Source: JAENVU01 sp963756815 (GTDB lineage: Bacteria > Actinomycetota > Acidimicrobiia > IMCC26256 > JAENVU01). Taken from it: a stretch of DNA of 64,000 nt. Shown piece by piece: positions 7,986 to 17,498 of this stretch. Position 1 is the stretch's first letter, and every line of letters starts with the position of its first letter. Position numbers and translations under genes: made by a program. Under the pieces are notes generated by a model. That model was not told where the DNA came from. It did no database searches and saw only the letters and a list, made by a program, of their open reading frames with translations. The DNA lies in the NCBI GenBank assembly GCA_963756815.1, contig CAVWPR010000008.1, positions 186,001-250,000 on the forward strand, given 5' to 3'.

Positions 7986-8838
7986 CCCTCGCGCCGGCCT
8001 GCGTCGGGACGCCGGTGCGCGCCAGTGCGATCGTGCCGGCGACGAGCGTCGCCACCGCCGCCGCGATGACGAGCCACATCGCGCCCGACGCCTGGACGCG
8101 CTCGTCGAGCGCAGCGATGCCCACGATCACCGAGACCACCGGGTCGAGCACCATCGTCGCCGGGAACGAGATCTCGAGGGACCCGGCCTGGAACGCCAGC
8201 TGCTGGCAGAAGACGCCGGTCAGGGCGGCGACGCCCAGGGCGTACAGCTCCCAGTGTCCGAGCGTCGCGAGCGGGTCGTGGCCCAGGTGGTGGACGACCG
8301 ACTTCGTGAGTGCGGACGCGAAGCCGACGCTGGTGCCGGCGACGATCGCGAACGCCAGCGCGCGGTGCCGGCCGGTCGAGAGCGTGCCGACGATCGCGGC
8401 GGCGAGCACCACGACCGAGGCCACGACGATCGACGGCAGCCAGTCCCGGAACGCGGTGACGTCGTGGCCGCCGGAGGGATGGCTCGCGAGCAGGAAGACC
8501 GCGAGCGCGACGCACAGCGCCACGGCCCACAGGACGTCGCGTCGGGTGATGCGCCGGTGGTTCCACCGCGCGCCGAGGGGGAGCGCGAACACGAGCGTGG
8601 TGACGAGGATCGGCTGCACCACGAGCAGGGAGCCCGCGGCGAGCGCGCACGCCTGGAGCGTGTAGCCGACGATGTTGCCGAAGGTCGCGGCCAGCCATCG
8701 CGGCGAGAGCAGCAACCGGCCGATCAGCCGCAGACCACCGGCGTCGACGTTCTGCGCGGCCGCCTGCTGCTGGGCGACCGCGCTCACCGCGAAGACGGCG
8801 GCCGCGCCCAGCGCGAGCAGCACCGGCAGCGCGAGCAT
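7930..8838 (-). CDS. DMT/EamA-type transporter
   Basis: A 302-residue integral membrane protein with about nine or ten hydrophobic helices in the two-repeat layout of the drug/metabolite transporter superfamily. The first helix starts right at the N-terminus (LALPVLLALGAAAVFAVSAV), and the conserved end of the second repeat reads SFPATMVLDPVVSVIVG. Members export amino acids, sugars or metabolites; the substrate is unknown. The C-terminal 30 residues are hydrophilic and are encoded by DNA shared with the 3' end of lysS. The ATG at 8838 has TACCGT six bases upstream and is therefore probably leaderless. Confidence 0.85.
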   Translation of the reverse strand: MLALPVLLALGAAAVFAVSAVAQQQAAAQNVDAGGLRLIGRLLLSPRWLAATFGNIVGYTLQACALAAGSLLVVQPILVTTLVFALPLGARWNHRRITRRDVLWAVALCVALAVFLLASHPSGGHDVTAFRDWLPSIVVASVVVLAAAIVGTLSTGRHRALAFAIVAGTSVGFASALTKSVVHHLGHDPLATLGHWELYALGVAALTGVFCQQLAFQAGSLEISFPATMVLDPVVSVIVGIAALDERVQASGAMWLVIAAAVATLVAGTIALARTGVPTQAGARVSSPDRPSPVRDAASGTG

Positions 8839-8844
8839 CGCGCG

Positions 8845-8854
8845 ACGGTACGCT
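8845..8854. promoter_or_regulatory. back-to-back divergent -10 boxes
   Basis: The ten bases ACGGTACGCT contain TACGCT on the plus strand (8849-8854, serving the start at 8865) and TACCGT on the minus strand (8850-8845, serving the start at 8838). The two hexamers share the central TA, so one melted region could serve both directions. Confidence 0.55.
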
Positions 8855-8864
8855 GCGCCGCCTC

Positions 8865-9775
8865 ATGCCGCAGAACCTTTCGCTGTCCGTCACGATCTCG
8901 GGCCTCGATCGACTCTTCGGCGACGACCTCGCCGCCGTGGTCGACGTCGCGGCCGCCGCCGACGCGTCGGGCGTCGACCAGATCGTCCTGCCCGATCACG
9001 TGGCCATCGGGCCCCGCCTCGACCGGTATCCGTACGCCGACGCGTTCCCGTACCCGCCGGGCGAGCCCTGGCTCGAGCCGCTCACCGCGCTCGCGGCGAT
9101 CGCCGGTGCCACCCGGCGCGTGCGGCTCGGCACCGGCGTGCTCATCGCGCCCCTCCGGCCGGTGCTGCTGCTCGCGAAGACGGTGGCGACGCTCGACGTG
9201 TTGTCACGCGGCCGCGTCGATCTCGGGGTCGGCACCGGGTGGCAGCGCGAGGAGTTCGTCGAGCCGGGGATGGGCTTCGTCGGACGCACCGCACGGATGG
9301 ACGACGCGTTGCACGCCTGCCGTGCGCTGTGGGAGCAGGAGCCGCCCGTCACGGTCGACCGTCCCACGATCGCGTTCACCGACGTCTGGTCCGCGCCGCG
9401 CCCGGTGCAGGGACGGATCCCGGTCTGGTTCGGCGGGCAGCTGACGCCCGCGATGGTGGAGCGGATCGTGACGCTCGGCGACGGCTGGCTGCCCCTCGGG
9501 CCCACGGTCCCCGAGATCGCCGCCGGCATCGAGACGCTGCGGGCCGCGTTCCGCACCGCCGGGCGGGATCCGTCCGGGCTCGGTGTTCGTGTCGGCGTGC
9601 CGGTGGTGACCGACGCGGCCGGACGCGTCGACGCCGGAGCCACGTTCGCGTCCGCCCCCGAGCTCGCGGCGATGGGTGTGACCTCGGTGTCGGTCGCGCT
9701 GGGCCGCTCGGTCCGCACCCGTGCCGACATCGAGCCCTACCTGCGCGACCTCGTCACCGCGCTCGCGCAGCCTGA
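8865..9775 (+). CDS. F420-dependent LLM-class oxidoreductase
   Basis: A luciferase-like monooxygenase-fold protein of the TIGR03619-type F420 group. Key blocks are QIVLPDHVA, RVRLGTGVLIAPLRPVLLLAK, the SRGRVDLGVGTGWQREEF segment and WFGGQLTPAMVERI. These enzymes pass a hydride from reduced coenzyme F420 to an organic substrate. In the sequence as given the frame does not stop but runs into the cupin gene. A TGA at 9773-9775 in the next frame, and promoter-like DNA before the cupin ATG, suggest the gene really ends near 9775 and that the apparent fusion is due to an indel. Confidence 0.8.
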
Positions 9776-9849
9776 CCCCGCGATCTCGAGCGTCGTCACC
9801 GTCACTCCGGCGGGTCACGTCGCTGGACTCACCGCAAATCCGGGGGTCG

Positions 9850-9855
9850 TAGACT
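9850..9855 (+). promoter_or_regulatory. -10 box TAGACT of the cupin gene
   Basis: TAGACT ends five bases before the ATG at 9861. A promoter here argues that the cupin is a separate transcription and translation unit rather than the C-terminal domain of the preceding oxidoreductase. Confidence 0.5.
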
Positions 9856-9860
9856 CCCGG

Positions 9861-10325
9861 ATGACGACGCTCGAGATCCCGAAGGCACTCCACCGCGGCG
9901 AGGAGGAGCTGCCGTTCGTCGCCCTCGGCGACGGCACCCACCTCCAGCTCCTGCAGGTGGACGTCGAGGCCGGACTGTGGGTCATCCGCACGAAGTTCGA
10001 GGCCGGCGTCACGGTGCCGACGCACAAGCACACCGGTGAGGTGTTCGCGTTCACCCTGAGCGGCTCGTGGAAGTACCTCGAGTACCCCGAGGTGAACACG
10101 GCGGGGTCGTACCTCTACGAGCCGGCCGGCTCGATCCACACCCTGACCGTCCCCGCCGACAACGAGGGGATGACCGACGTGTGGTTCGCGATCTACGGCG
10201 CCAACCTCAACCTCGATGCCGACGGCAACGTCGAGTCGGTCGTCGACGCCGGTCTGGTGCGTGACTCGTACTTCGCGCTCTGCGAGGCGAACGGGTTCGA
10301 CCGGCCGGCGGTCATCGGCGCGTAG
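9861..10325 (+). CDS. cupin-domain protein of the 2,4'-dihydroxyacetophenone dioxygenase type
   Basis: A 154-residue single-cupin protein. The first cupin motif is visible as VPTHKHTGEVFAFTLSGSW and the second as YLYEPAGSIHTLTVP, giving the His/His/Glu/His set that binds iron or another metal. The sequence resembles the 2,4'-dihydroxyacetophenone dioxygenase family, which cleaves aromatic ketones, but ChrR-like sensor cupins share this shape, so the reaction is not certain. It is in frame with the preceding LLM gene without an intervening stop. A hairpin follows directly and separates it from the convergent AAA ATPase gene. Confidence 0.75.
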   Translation: MTTLEIPKALHRGEEELPFVALGDGTHLQLLQVDVEAGLWVIRTKFEAGVTVPTHKHTGEVFAFTLSGSWKYLEYPEVNTAGSYLYEPAGSIHTLTVPADNEGMTDVWFAIYGANLNLDADGNVESVVDAGLVRDSYFALCEANGFDRPAVIGA

Positions 10326-10340
10326 CCGGCTCGGAGCGAT

Positions 10341-10359
10341 GCGCCGCGCTATGCGGCGC
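10341..10359. terminator. hairpin between convergent genes
   Basis: GCGCCGC-GCTAT-GCGGCGC is a perfect seven-base-pair stem with a five-base loop. It contains the stop codon of the minus-strand ATPase gene and lies 16 bases after the cupin stop. The preceding GGAGCGATGCGCC sequence recurs in the tandem repeat at 11846-12120. Confidence 0.55.
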
Positions 10360-11775
10360 GGGCGTGGTCGGTGGCCCAGGACCGCAGCGCGGCGATCTCG
10401 GGAGCACGCGCGTGTGCGAGCGGGACGGTCGCCGACAGCTCGGCCGCCACCGACGCGACCGTGATCGGGCCGCGGTAGGACGAGGCCGTGATCGCGGCGT
10501 CGAGCTCCGCGCCCGAGAAGCCCGCGCTCGCCGTCGCCAGCGCGCGCAGCTCCGTCACCGTCGGTGTCACGGCCCGCTGCCGGAGCGCGATCTCGAGGAT
10601 CTCGGCCCGGTCCTCGAGGCCGGGCAGGTCGACGAAGAACAGCTCGTCGAATCGGCCCTTGCGCGTGAGCTCGGGCGGCAGGCGGGTCACGTCGTTGGCG
10701 GTCGCCACGACGAAGACCCCCGGCGGACGGTCCTGCAGCCAGCGCAGGAACGTCGCCAGGATCCGACCCGAGACGCCTCCGTCAACGTCTCCGGTCGCGA
10801 ATGCCTTCTCGATCTCGTCGATCCACAGCACCACCGGCGCCATGGCCGCGGTCGTCGCGAGGGCGGCGTCGAAGCGCTGCTCGGACTCGCCGACGAACTT
10901 GCGGTACACGCGACCGGGATCGAGCAGCACGAGGGGCACCGACCACTCGGCCGCGAGCGCGCGGGCGACCGCCGACTTCCCGCAACCGGGGACGCCGGCG
11001 AGCAGCACGCCGCGCGGCGCGTCGGTCCGGCCGTCGTCGAGCCGGCGGCGGCTCAGCCAGTCCTTCAGCGCGTGCAGCCCACCGAGGTCACCGAGGGTGA
11101 CCGGCCCGTTGGTGACGACCTCGAGCACGCCGTCGGCGTTGAGGAGGCGCGCCTTGTCGGCAAGGGCGGTGGTGACGTCGTGCACGCTCAGGCGCGCGTC
11201 GGCGACGGCCAGTGCCATCAGCTCACGTTCGGCCTCCGACAGCGTGAGACCGGTGAGCGCGCGTGCGAGCCGGAGCCGGTCGGCATCGCCGAGCTCCGAG
11301 CGCATCCCGCGCTGCTGGAGCCGAACCTCGACGCGCTCGACCGCGGCGGTGAGCTCCGCGGTGGTCGGCGCGGGCAGGTTCCAGGCGCGCTGCGATGCCG
11401 TCGAGCTCGGGTGGGACCGTGAGCTGCGCGCCGACGAGCACGAGGGTCTGCCCGGGCGTGGCGCGCTCGCGCGAGCTCCTTCAGGTGGCGCACGGCCCTC
11501 GCGTCGGCGAGGAGCGGGCCGGGGTCGCACAGGACCACGGTCCACTGGCCCGTCAGGGCGGCGACGTTGTCGAGGACCTGGTCGGGCGATTCGGAGCCGT
11601 AGACCGCGGCGGCGCCGTCACGCCGGAGCCCGCTCGCGCTCGACCAGGTCCACAACGGCGCGGTCCCGCCGGCCTCGCGCAGGATCGCGAGCAGCCGGGA
11701 CTCCTCCGTGGTGGTGACGGTGAGCAGCGACTGGCCGGAGGCCAGCAGGACACGGAGCTCGGCGACGGCTTCCAT
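10349..11775 (-). CDS. AAA-family ATPase, Ycf46-like, frameshifted
   Basis: The C-terminal two thirds is an AAA module with Walker A GVPGCGKSAVA, Walker B VVLWIDEIEKAF, a sensor region in VFVVATANDVTRLPPELTRK and the arginine-finger-type end of the block. The N-terminal third (LASGQSLLTVTTTEESRLL, VVLCDPGPLLADARAVRHLK, LVLVGAQLTVPPELDGI) matches the uncharacterised Ycf46 type found in cyanobacteria, plastids and actinobacteria. Frame changes occur near 11460 and near 11390, joining three reading frames. The corrected length is about 475 residues. The substrate it remodels is unknown. It is followed by a hairpin that overlaps its stop. Confidence 0.75.
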
Positions 11776-11845
11776 CCGGCGGGTTGTCGGCTGTTCGACG
11801 GCCGGTCTGGAGCTCCATCCAGACGTGGCCGATCACAGCTCCGAC

Positions 11846-12120
11846 GGCGCCCGGGACGTTCAGTCCGATCGGCGCGCGACCGCCCGGACCGCGACACTCC
11901 GGCTCCGGACCGCGGGAGCGATAGCGCCTCAGTCCAAATCCGAGGCGCCCGGACGTTCGGCGACCGACGCGCGACCAGCCCGGATCCGGGACTCCGGCTC
12001 CGACGCGGGGAGCGATAGCGCCTCAGTCCAAATCCTGAGGCGCCCGGACGTTCGGCGATCGACGCGCGACCAGCCGGTCCGGGACTCCGGCTCCGCGCGG
12101 GGAGCGATGCGCCTCAGTCG
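11846..12120. repeat. three-copy tandem repeat of about 95 bases with hairpins
   Basis: Units begin at 11846, 11944 and 12039, each with GGCGCCCGG-ACGTTC, then GCGCGACC, ACTCCGGCTCCG, GGGAGCGAT and GCGCCTCAGTC. The last unit runs into the final codons of the aldehyde dehydrogenase gene, so the repeat appears to have arisen by duplication of that gene's stop region plus downstream DNA. It fills the otherwise gene-free stretch between the ATPase start and the dehydrogenase stop. Confidence 0.8.
12018..12043. terminator. strong hairpin at a repeat junction
   Basis: GCGCCTCAG and CTGAGGCGC form a perfect nine-base-pair stem around an eight-base loop at the junction of the second and third repeat units, with a seven-pair version at the previous junction (11925-11950). 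On the minus strand it lies just downstream of the aldehyde dehydrogenase, where a terminator is expected. Confidence 0.55.
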
Positions 12121-13539
12121 GCGCTGAAGAAGACGTTCTTGACCTCGGTGTAGTGGTGCATCGCGTGCATCCCCAGCTCGCGGCCCAGGCCCGAGTGCTT
12201 GTAGCCGCCGAACGGTGCCTCGGTGCGCACGGACCGGTTCGTGTTCACCGAGAGCACGCCGGTGCGCACCGAGCGGGCGACGCGCATCGCCCGGCCCAGG
12301 TCCCGCGTCCACAGCGAGCCCGACAGGCCGTAGGGCGTGTCGTTCGCGATGCGCACGGCGTCGGCCTCGTCCCGGAACGGGATGATCGAGGCCACCGGAC
12401 CGAAGATCTCCTCGCGGGCGACGCGCATGTCGTTGTCGACGCCCGCGAGCACGGCCGGTGTGAGGTAGAAGCCGGAGCCGTCGGGCACGACGCCGCCGGT
12501 CACCCGCTCCGCGCCCGCGTCCACCCCGAGCCCGATGTAGTCGAGCGAGGTGCGCCGCTGCGCGTCCGAGATCATCGGGCCGACCTCGGTGGCGTCGTCG
12601 AGCGGGGTCGCCGACGGTGATGGCCTCGGTGGCCCGGGCGAAGGCCGCCACGAAGTCGTCGTAGATCGACGCCTCGACCACGATGCGGCTGCGGGCGCAA
12701 CAGTCCTGCCCCGCGTTGGCGAACACGGCCATCGGCGTCTCGGCCGCGGCGCGCTCCCAGTCGGCGTCGGCGAACACCACGCACGCCGACTTCCCGCCGA
12801 GCTCGAGCGACACCCGGGTGATGTTCTCGGAGCTCGCCCGCAGGATCGCGGCGCCGGTCGCGGTCTCGCCGGTGAACCCGATCTTGTCGACGCGCGGATC
12901 GCTCACCAGCGCGTCGCCGACCACTCCGCCGGGACCGGGGACGACCGAGACGCACCCTTCCGGCACGCCGGCCTCCACGAGCAGCTCGCCGAGCCGCAGC
13001 GCGGACAACGGGGTCAGCGACGCCGGCTTGATGATGACCGAGTTGCCGCACGCGAGGGCCGGCGCGGTCTTCCACGTGGTGATCAGCATCGGGAAGTTCC
13101 ACGGCACGATCAGCGCGCACACGCCGACCGGCTCGCGCAGCACGACGTCGAGCCCGTCGTCCTGCACCGGCACCACCTCGCCGAAGAGCTTGTTGGCGGC
13201 GCCGGCGTAGTACTCGAACACGTCGGCGGCGGCGTCGATCTCCCAGCGGGCGTCGCCGATCGGCTTGCCGGCGTTGCGCGCCTCCAGCGTCGCGAGCTCG
13301 TCGCGGTGCTCACGCACCAGCGCCGCGACCCGAAGCAGCACCTTCCCCCGTGCGGTGGCACTCAGGCCCGACCACTGCCCGCCGTCGAACGCGGCGCGGG
13401 CCGCGGTGATCGCGGCGTCGGCGTCGGACGCGGCGCCCGACGCGATGGTCGTGAGGACGTCGCCGGAGGCGGGTTCGACGACGTCGAGGGTGCCGCCGTC
13501 GGCCGCGGGGCGGGAGGTCCCGCCGATGAGGAGATCCAT
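12114..13539 (-). CDS. NAD-dependent aldehyde dehydrogenase, frameshifted
   Basis: Oxidises an aldehyde to the carboxylic acid with NAD(P). The protein opens MDLLIGGTSRPAADGGTLDV, has the cofactor loop IGFTGETATGAAI, the general-base Glu in LELGGKS and the nucleophile in FANAGQDCCARS, and ends in APFGGYKHSGLGRELG. One frame change near 12600-12620 separates the N-terminal 320 residues from the C-terminal 150. The corrected length of about 475 is normal. The sequence resembles betaine/aminobutyraldehyde-type dehydrogenases, which would suit polyamine breakdown with the 1-3 kb operon, but that link is only a guess. Confidence 0.83.
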
Positions 13540-13545
13540 GCGCGC

Positions 13546-13551
13546 AACGTA
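13546..13551 (-). promoter_or_regulatory. -10 box TACGTT of the aldehyde dehydrogenase
   Basis: On the minus strand TACGTT ends six bases before the ATG at 13539, again the leaderless arrangement. Confidence 0.5.
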
Positions 13552-13606
13552 GCGGGGCGGGCCGGGGTGACCGGGAGCCGACGGACGGCTGTGCAAGGGT
13601 GCCCCG

Positions 13607-15135
13607 ATGCTCCCGGTGCGGCCCCGAGGTCGTCTGCTCGCGGCCGTGGTCGGGGTGGCGCTCGTGGCGGGTGCGTGCGCGTCGTCGGGATCGAGAGCGA
13701 CGCCGGCCCGCCGGCTCGGGATCGACCACCACGAGCTCACCGGTCCGTCCCTCGGCCACCGGGTACGTGGCGCCCCCGCTCGTGTGGCACGACTGCGCCG
13801 AGGGTGAGTGCGCCACGCTCGTCGTACCGCTCGACTACGCGAAGCCCACCGGCCCGAAGATCGGGCTCGCCGTCGCGCGCGGCTCGACGGCCGCGCCCGG
13901 ACGCAGGATCGGGAGCCTCGTCGTGAACCCGGGTGGGCCCGGCGCGTCGGGGCTCGACCTCGTCGACTACGTCGCGTCGCAGGTGCCCGAGACGATCACC
14001 GACCGGTTCGACACCGTGGCCTGGGACCCGCGTGGGTCCGGGAAGAGCAGAGCCGGTCGACTGCGGGACGAACCTCGACGCGCGGTTCGCCACCGACTCG
14101 TCGCCGGACGACCCGGCCGAGCTCGCGGCGCTCGAGCAGTCGGCGAAGGATCTCGTCGCCGCGTGCGTGCGACGGAGCGGTGACCTCCTCGCCCACATCT
14201 CGACCGCGGACACCGTGCAGGACCTCGACGTCCTGCGGGCCGCGCTCGGCGACGACCGGCTCACCTACATGGGCTTCTCGTACGGCACGTTCATCGGCGC
14301 GCTGTACGCGCAGCGGTACCCGGACCACGTCCGGGCGCTCGTCCTCGACGGCGCGATCGATCCCGCGCTCCCCGTCGAGGACGTCGCGATCCAACAGGCG
14401 CAGGGCTTCGACGCGTCGCTCGCGCGGTTCCTCGCCTGGTGTCACGCCCGCTCCTCGTGCGCCTTCCACGGTGGCGGTGACGTGCGCCGTGCGTACGACG
14501 CGCTCGTCCGCAAGGCCGACGCGACGACCGGCGGCGGATCCGACCGGCTCGGTCCCACCCAGTTCGACATCGCGGTCGCCGCCGTCCTCTACGGCGGCGA
14601 GCCGGAGTTCCCGACGCTCGCGTCGTCACTGCGCGCCGACGAGCAGGGGGACACGAGCCGGCTGCTGAGCCTGTACGACAGCTACGTGGGCAAGACCGGG
14701 GACTCGTACGACTCCGAGTGGCCCGCGTTCATCGCGATCAGCTGCGCCGACGGCCCGAATCTCTCGGTCGCGGCGATGGAGGCCCTCCAGCGGCGGGCCG
14801 CGGCCGCCGCGCCCGACTTCGGCGCCGCCAACATCGGGCTCGGGTTCGAGTGCGCCTACTGGCCGTACCCGCCGACGCGCACCGCCGTCGGACCCGTCCA
14901 CGCGCAGACGCAGGTGCCGCTGCTCGTGGTCGGCACCCGTGGCGACCCGGCCACGCCGTTCTCCTGGGCCGAGTCGCTCACGAACCAGCTCGGCACGGCC
15001 CGTCTCGTCGCCGTGGACGACTCGACCCACACCGCCAGCCTCAACGGGAACCGGTGCCTCGACGCGATCCTGGTCCGCTACCTCGTGGACCTGGTCCCGC
15101 CGGCGTCGGGCACCGCGTGCGGCGCCACCGGATGA
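13607..15135 (+). CDS. secreted alpha/beta hydrolase with TAP-like C-terminal domain, frameshifted
   Basis: Resembles actinobacterial tripeptidyl-aminopeptidase-type hydrolases (SCO7095/SlpD-like). It begins with a signal peptide ending LALVAGACASS-like, where the Cys suggests a lipoprotein although the -3 residue is atypical. Then come VNPGGPGASGLDLVDY (oxyanion region), AWDPRGSGKS, the nucleophile motif GFSYGTFIGALYA and the C-terminal TAP-like block PLLVVGTRGDPATPFSWAES with the catalytic His in DDSTHTAS. Frame changes near 13760 and near 14045 join three frames. The corrected protein is about 508 residues. It probably acts outside the membrane on peptides or esters. Confidence 0.82.
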
Positions 15136-15170
15136 GCCCGACCGGATGGGGCCGACCGGCGGGCGGCCGG

Positions 15171-15192
15171 TAATCTGACGACCCGTCAGATT
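15171..15192 (+). promoter_or_regulatory. -10 box with overlapping palindromic operator
   Basis: AATCTGACG-ACC-CGTCAGATT (15172-15192) is a perfect nine-base inverted repeat. It overlaps a -10 box TAATCT (15171-15176) and lies 18 bases before the GTG of the amidohydrolase. This geometry is typical of a TetR-type repressor site; similar TGACG/CGTCA arms recur at 52890, 54174 and 59967. Confidence 0.65.
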
Positions 15193-15210
15193 TCGCACCG
15201 GGAGGACGCC

Positions 15211-16452
15211 GTGACGCTGGTCGCCGAGCCGGACGCCGCTGGGACTGGGGCCGCCAGGACCGAGATCCCGATGATCGTGAGCGTCGACGATCACGTCGTC
15301 GAGCCGCCGCACCTCTGGCAGACGTGGCTCCCGGAGCGCTTCCGGGAGGCGGGCCCGCGGAGCGAGCGCCGGGGCATCGGCACCATGCGCCACATCGGCG
15401 GCGGTGCGTACGAGCAGACCTTCGATCCCGACGGCCCGCAGGCCGACTGCTGGGTGTACGAGGACCTCGTCTACATCAACAAGCGCCACGTGGCCGCGGT
15501 CGGCTTCGACCGCGACGACATGACGATGTCACCGATCACCTACGACGAGATGCGGCCCGGTTGCTACGACCCCAAGGCGCGCGTCGCCGACATGGAGATG
15601 AACCACGTCGAGGCGTCGCTGTCGTTCCCGTCGTTCCCGCGCTTCTGCGGCCAGACGTTCCTCGAGGCGAAGGACCGCGAGCTCGCGGCCGCGTGTGTCA
15701 CCGCGTACAACGACTGGATGGTGGAGGAGTGGTGCGGCGACAGCGCCGGCCGCCTCGTCCCCCTCGTCATCGTGCCGCTCTGGGACGCGCGGCTCGCGGC
15801 GGAGGAGGTGCGCCGCAACGCGGCGCGTGGCGTGCGGGCCGTGTGCTTCTCCGAGATCCCGCCGCACCTCGGGCTGCCGAGCATCCACTCGGGCGAGTGG
15901 GACCCGTTCTTCGCCGCGTGCCAGGAGACGCAGAACGTCGTCTGCATGCACATCGGCTCGAGCTCGCGCATGCCCGCGACGTCGGCCGACGCGCCGGTCG
16001 CGGTCGCGGCCACGCTGAGCTTCGGCAACGCGATGGCGAGCCTCTCCGACTTCCTGTTCTCCGGGGTGCTCGTGCGCTTCCCGGAGATGAAGCTCGCGTA
16101 CTCGGAAGGGCAGATCGGCTGGCTGCCGTACATCCTCGAGCGCGCCGACGACGTCTGGCGCGAGCACCGGGCGTGGGGCGGCGTGAAGGACCTCGTGCCC
16201 GAGCCGCCGTCGACCTACTACTACCGCCAGGTCTTCGGCTGCTTCTTCCGGGACAATCACGGCCTCGAGTCGCTCCAGCGCGTCGGGGTGGACAACATCA
16301 CGTTCGAGACGGACTACCCCCACACCGACTCGACCTGGCCGGACACGCTCGAGGTCGCGCAGGAGATGATGGGTCATCTCCCGGAGGACGTCGTCTACAA
16401 GATCGTGCGCGGCAACGCGATCCGGATGCTGGGGCTGGACCTCGACAAGTAG
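15211..16452 (+). CDS. amidohydrolase 2 family metal-dependent hydrolase
   Basis: A complete 413-residue TIM-barrel amidohydrolase of the type common in actinobacterial catabolic clusters. The barrel opens with VSVDDHVVEPPHLWQTWLP, where the usual HxH metal pair is replaced by DDH, and continues through MHIGSS and FETDYPHTDSTWP, which supply further metal-binding His and Asp residues. Relatives include decarboxylases and hydrolases of aromatic or terpenoid acids. A GGGAGGA site precedes the GTG start. A paralogue lies at 30269-31553. The operator in front suggests substrate-induced expression. Confidence 0.85.
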   Translation: MTLVAEPDAAGTGAARTEIPMIVSVDDHVVEPPHLWQTWLPERFREAGPRSERRGIGTMRHIGGGAYEQTFDPDGPQADCWVYEDLVYINKRHVAAVGFDRDDMTMSPITYDEMRPGCYDPKARVADMEMNHVEASLSFPSFPRFCGQTFLEAKDRELAAACVTAYNDWMVEEWCGDSAGRLVPLVIVPLWDARLAAEEVRRNAARGVRAVCFSEIPPHLGLPSIHSGEWDPFFAACQETQNVVCMHIGSSSRMPATSADAPVAVAATLSFGNAMASLSDFLFSGVLVRFPEMKLAYSEGQIGWLPYILERADDVWREHRAWGGVKDLVPEPPSTYYYRQVFGCFFRDNHGLESLQRVGVDNITFETDYPHTDSTWPDTLEVAQEMMGHLPEDVVYKIVRGNAIRMLGLDLDK

Positions 16453-16463
16453 ACAGTCTCCCG

Positions 16464-17228
16464 ATGAGCATCGAGCACCTCGCCGAGCTGGACGGGCCTG
16501 CGAACTTCCGGGACCTCGGGGGATACCGGACCGCCGGCGGCGGCGTGACGCGCCGCGGTCGGCTGTTCCGCAGCGACTCGCTCTCGTACCTGAGCAACCG
16601 CGACGTCGCCGCGCTCCGCGACGAGCTCGGCGTGCGGACGGTCATCGACCTCCGCGCCGGGCACGAGGTGGAGGAGTTCGGGCACGGCCCGCTCGCCGCG
16701 CACGTGCGGCAGCTCCACCTGCCGATCGTCGACCGCACCCGTGAGCCCGTCGACCACCGACGCGCCGGTGCGGCAGGGGCCGAAGCTGGACACGCTCGAC
16801 CAGATCTACGGCTTCATGCTCGGTGAGTACGCCGACCGGTTCGCCGTGGTGCTCCGGGTGATCGCGGACGCGCGAGAACCACCCGCTCGTGTTCCACTGC
16901 GCGGCGGGCAAGGACCGCACGGGGCTCGTGTCCGCGCTCGTCCTCTCGCTCTGCGGCGTGCCCGACGAGTCGATCGTGAGCGACTTCGCGTTCACGGAGT
17001 CCCGCATGCCCGAGATCATCGCCCGCCACACCGCCCGGGCGGAGCGGGCGGCGGCCGAGGCCGAGGTCGCCGGCCAGCAGTACGGCGCGCAGGCGGCGAC
17101 GATGCACGCCGTCCTGCAAGCGCTGCGCGAGGAGCACGGCTCGGTGGACGGCCTACGTCCTCGCCGCCGGACTCACGACCGACGAGATCGAGGCGCTGCG
17201 CGCCGCGCTCGTCGAGCCGGCGAGCTGA
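16464..17228 (+). CDS. tyrosine-protein phosphatase-like protein, frameshifted
   Basis: Begins LAELDGPANFRDLGGYRTA, the typical opening of the actinobacterial PtpB/Y_phosphatase3 family, and carries the P-loop FHCAAGKDRTGL with the catalytic Cys and Arg. It dephosphorylates phosphotyrosine or phosphoinositides in relatives such as mycobacterial PtpB. Three frame changes (near 16740, 16875 and 17148) must be corrected; the last restores AYVLAAGLTTDEIEALRAAL and a stop at 17228. The corrected length is about 254 residues. It starts 11 bases after the amidohydrolase stop and so may be co-transcribed with it. Confidence 0.8.
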
Positions 17229-17237
17229 TCCGTCGGC

Positions 17238-17459
17238 ATGGTCACGCCGTCGGACCACTGGAACGCGGGCAGCTTCTCGCTCGCCAACCCGAAGGGCCGG
17301 CGTCAGGGCGATCTGCCCCGGCTGCTGCGCGGTGTCGCGGACGAGGTCGAGGCGCTCGACGGCGTCGAGGTGTACGACCTCGTGCTGCACACCGAGACGA
17401 CGTCGCGCGGGCCCTGGTACTCGGTGACCGTGTACTACGCCCGCGACGACGAGCCGTAG
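17238..17459 (+). CDS. small conserved-type protein of unknown function
   Basis: An intact 73-residue soluble protein (MVTPSDHWNAGSFSLANPKG through TVYYARDDEP). It begins nine bases after the phosphatase stop, so it looks like the last gene of that operon. The alternating hydrophobic pattern in VEVYDLVLHTETTSRGPWYS suggests a small beta-sheet domain. No family or function is recognised. Confidence 0.65.
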   Translation: MVTPSDHWNAGSFSLANPKGRRQGDLPRLLRGVADEVEALDGVEVYDLVLHTETTSRGPWYSVTVYYARDDEP

Positions 17460-17465
17460 GTCACG

Positions 17466-17480
17466 CCGGCGATACGCCGG
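17466..17480 (+). terminator. hairpin after the phosphatase operon
   Basis: CCGGCG-ATA-CGCCGG is a perfect six-base-pair stem starting seven bases after the stop of the small protein gene. No T-tract follows. Confidence 0.4.
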
Positions 17481-17498
17481 TCGCGACCCGCGCTGGGC

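Noticed and set aside
11846..12120. A CRISPR-like array
   Set aside because: Units are contiguous repeats of about 95 bases without unique spacers, only three copies exist, and no cas genes are nearby.
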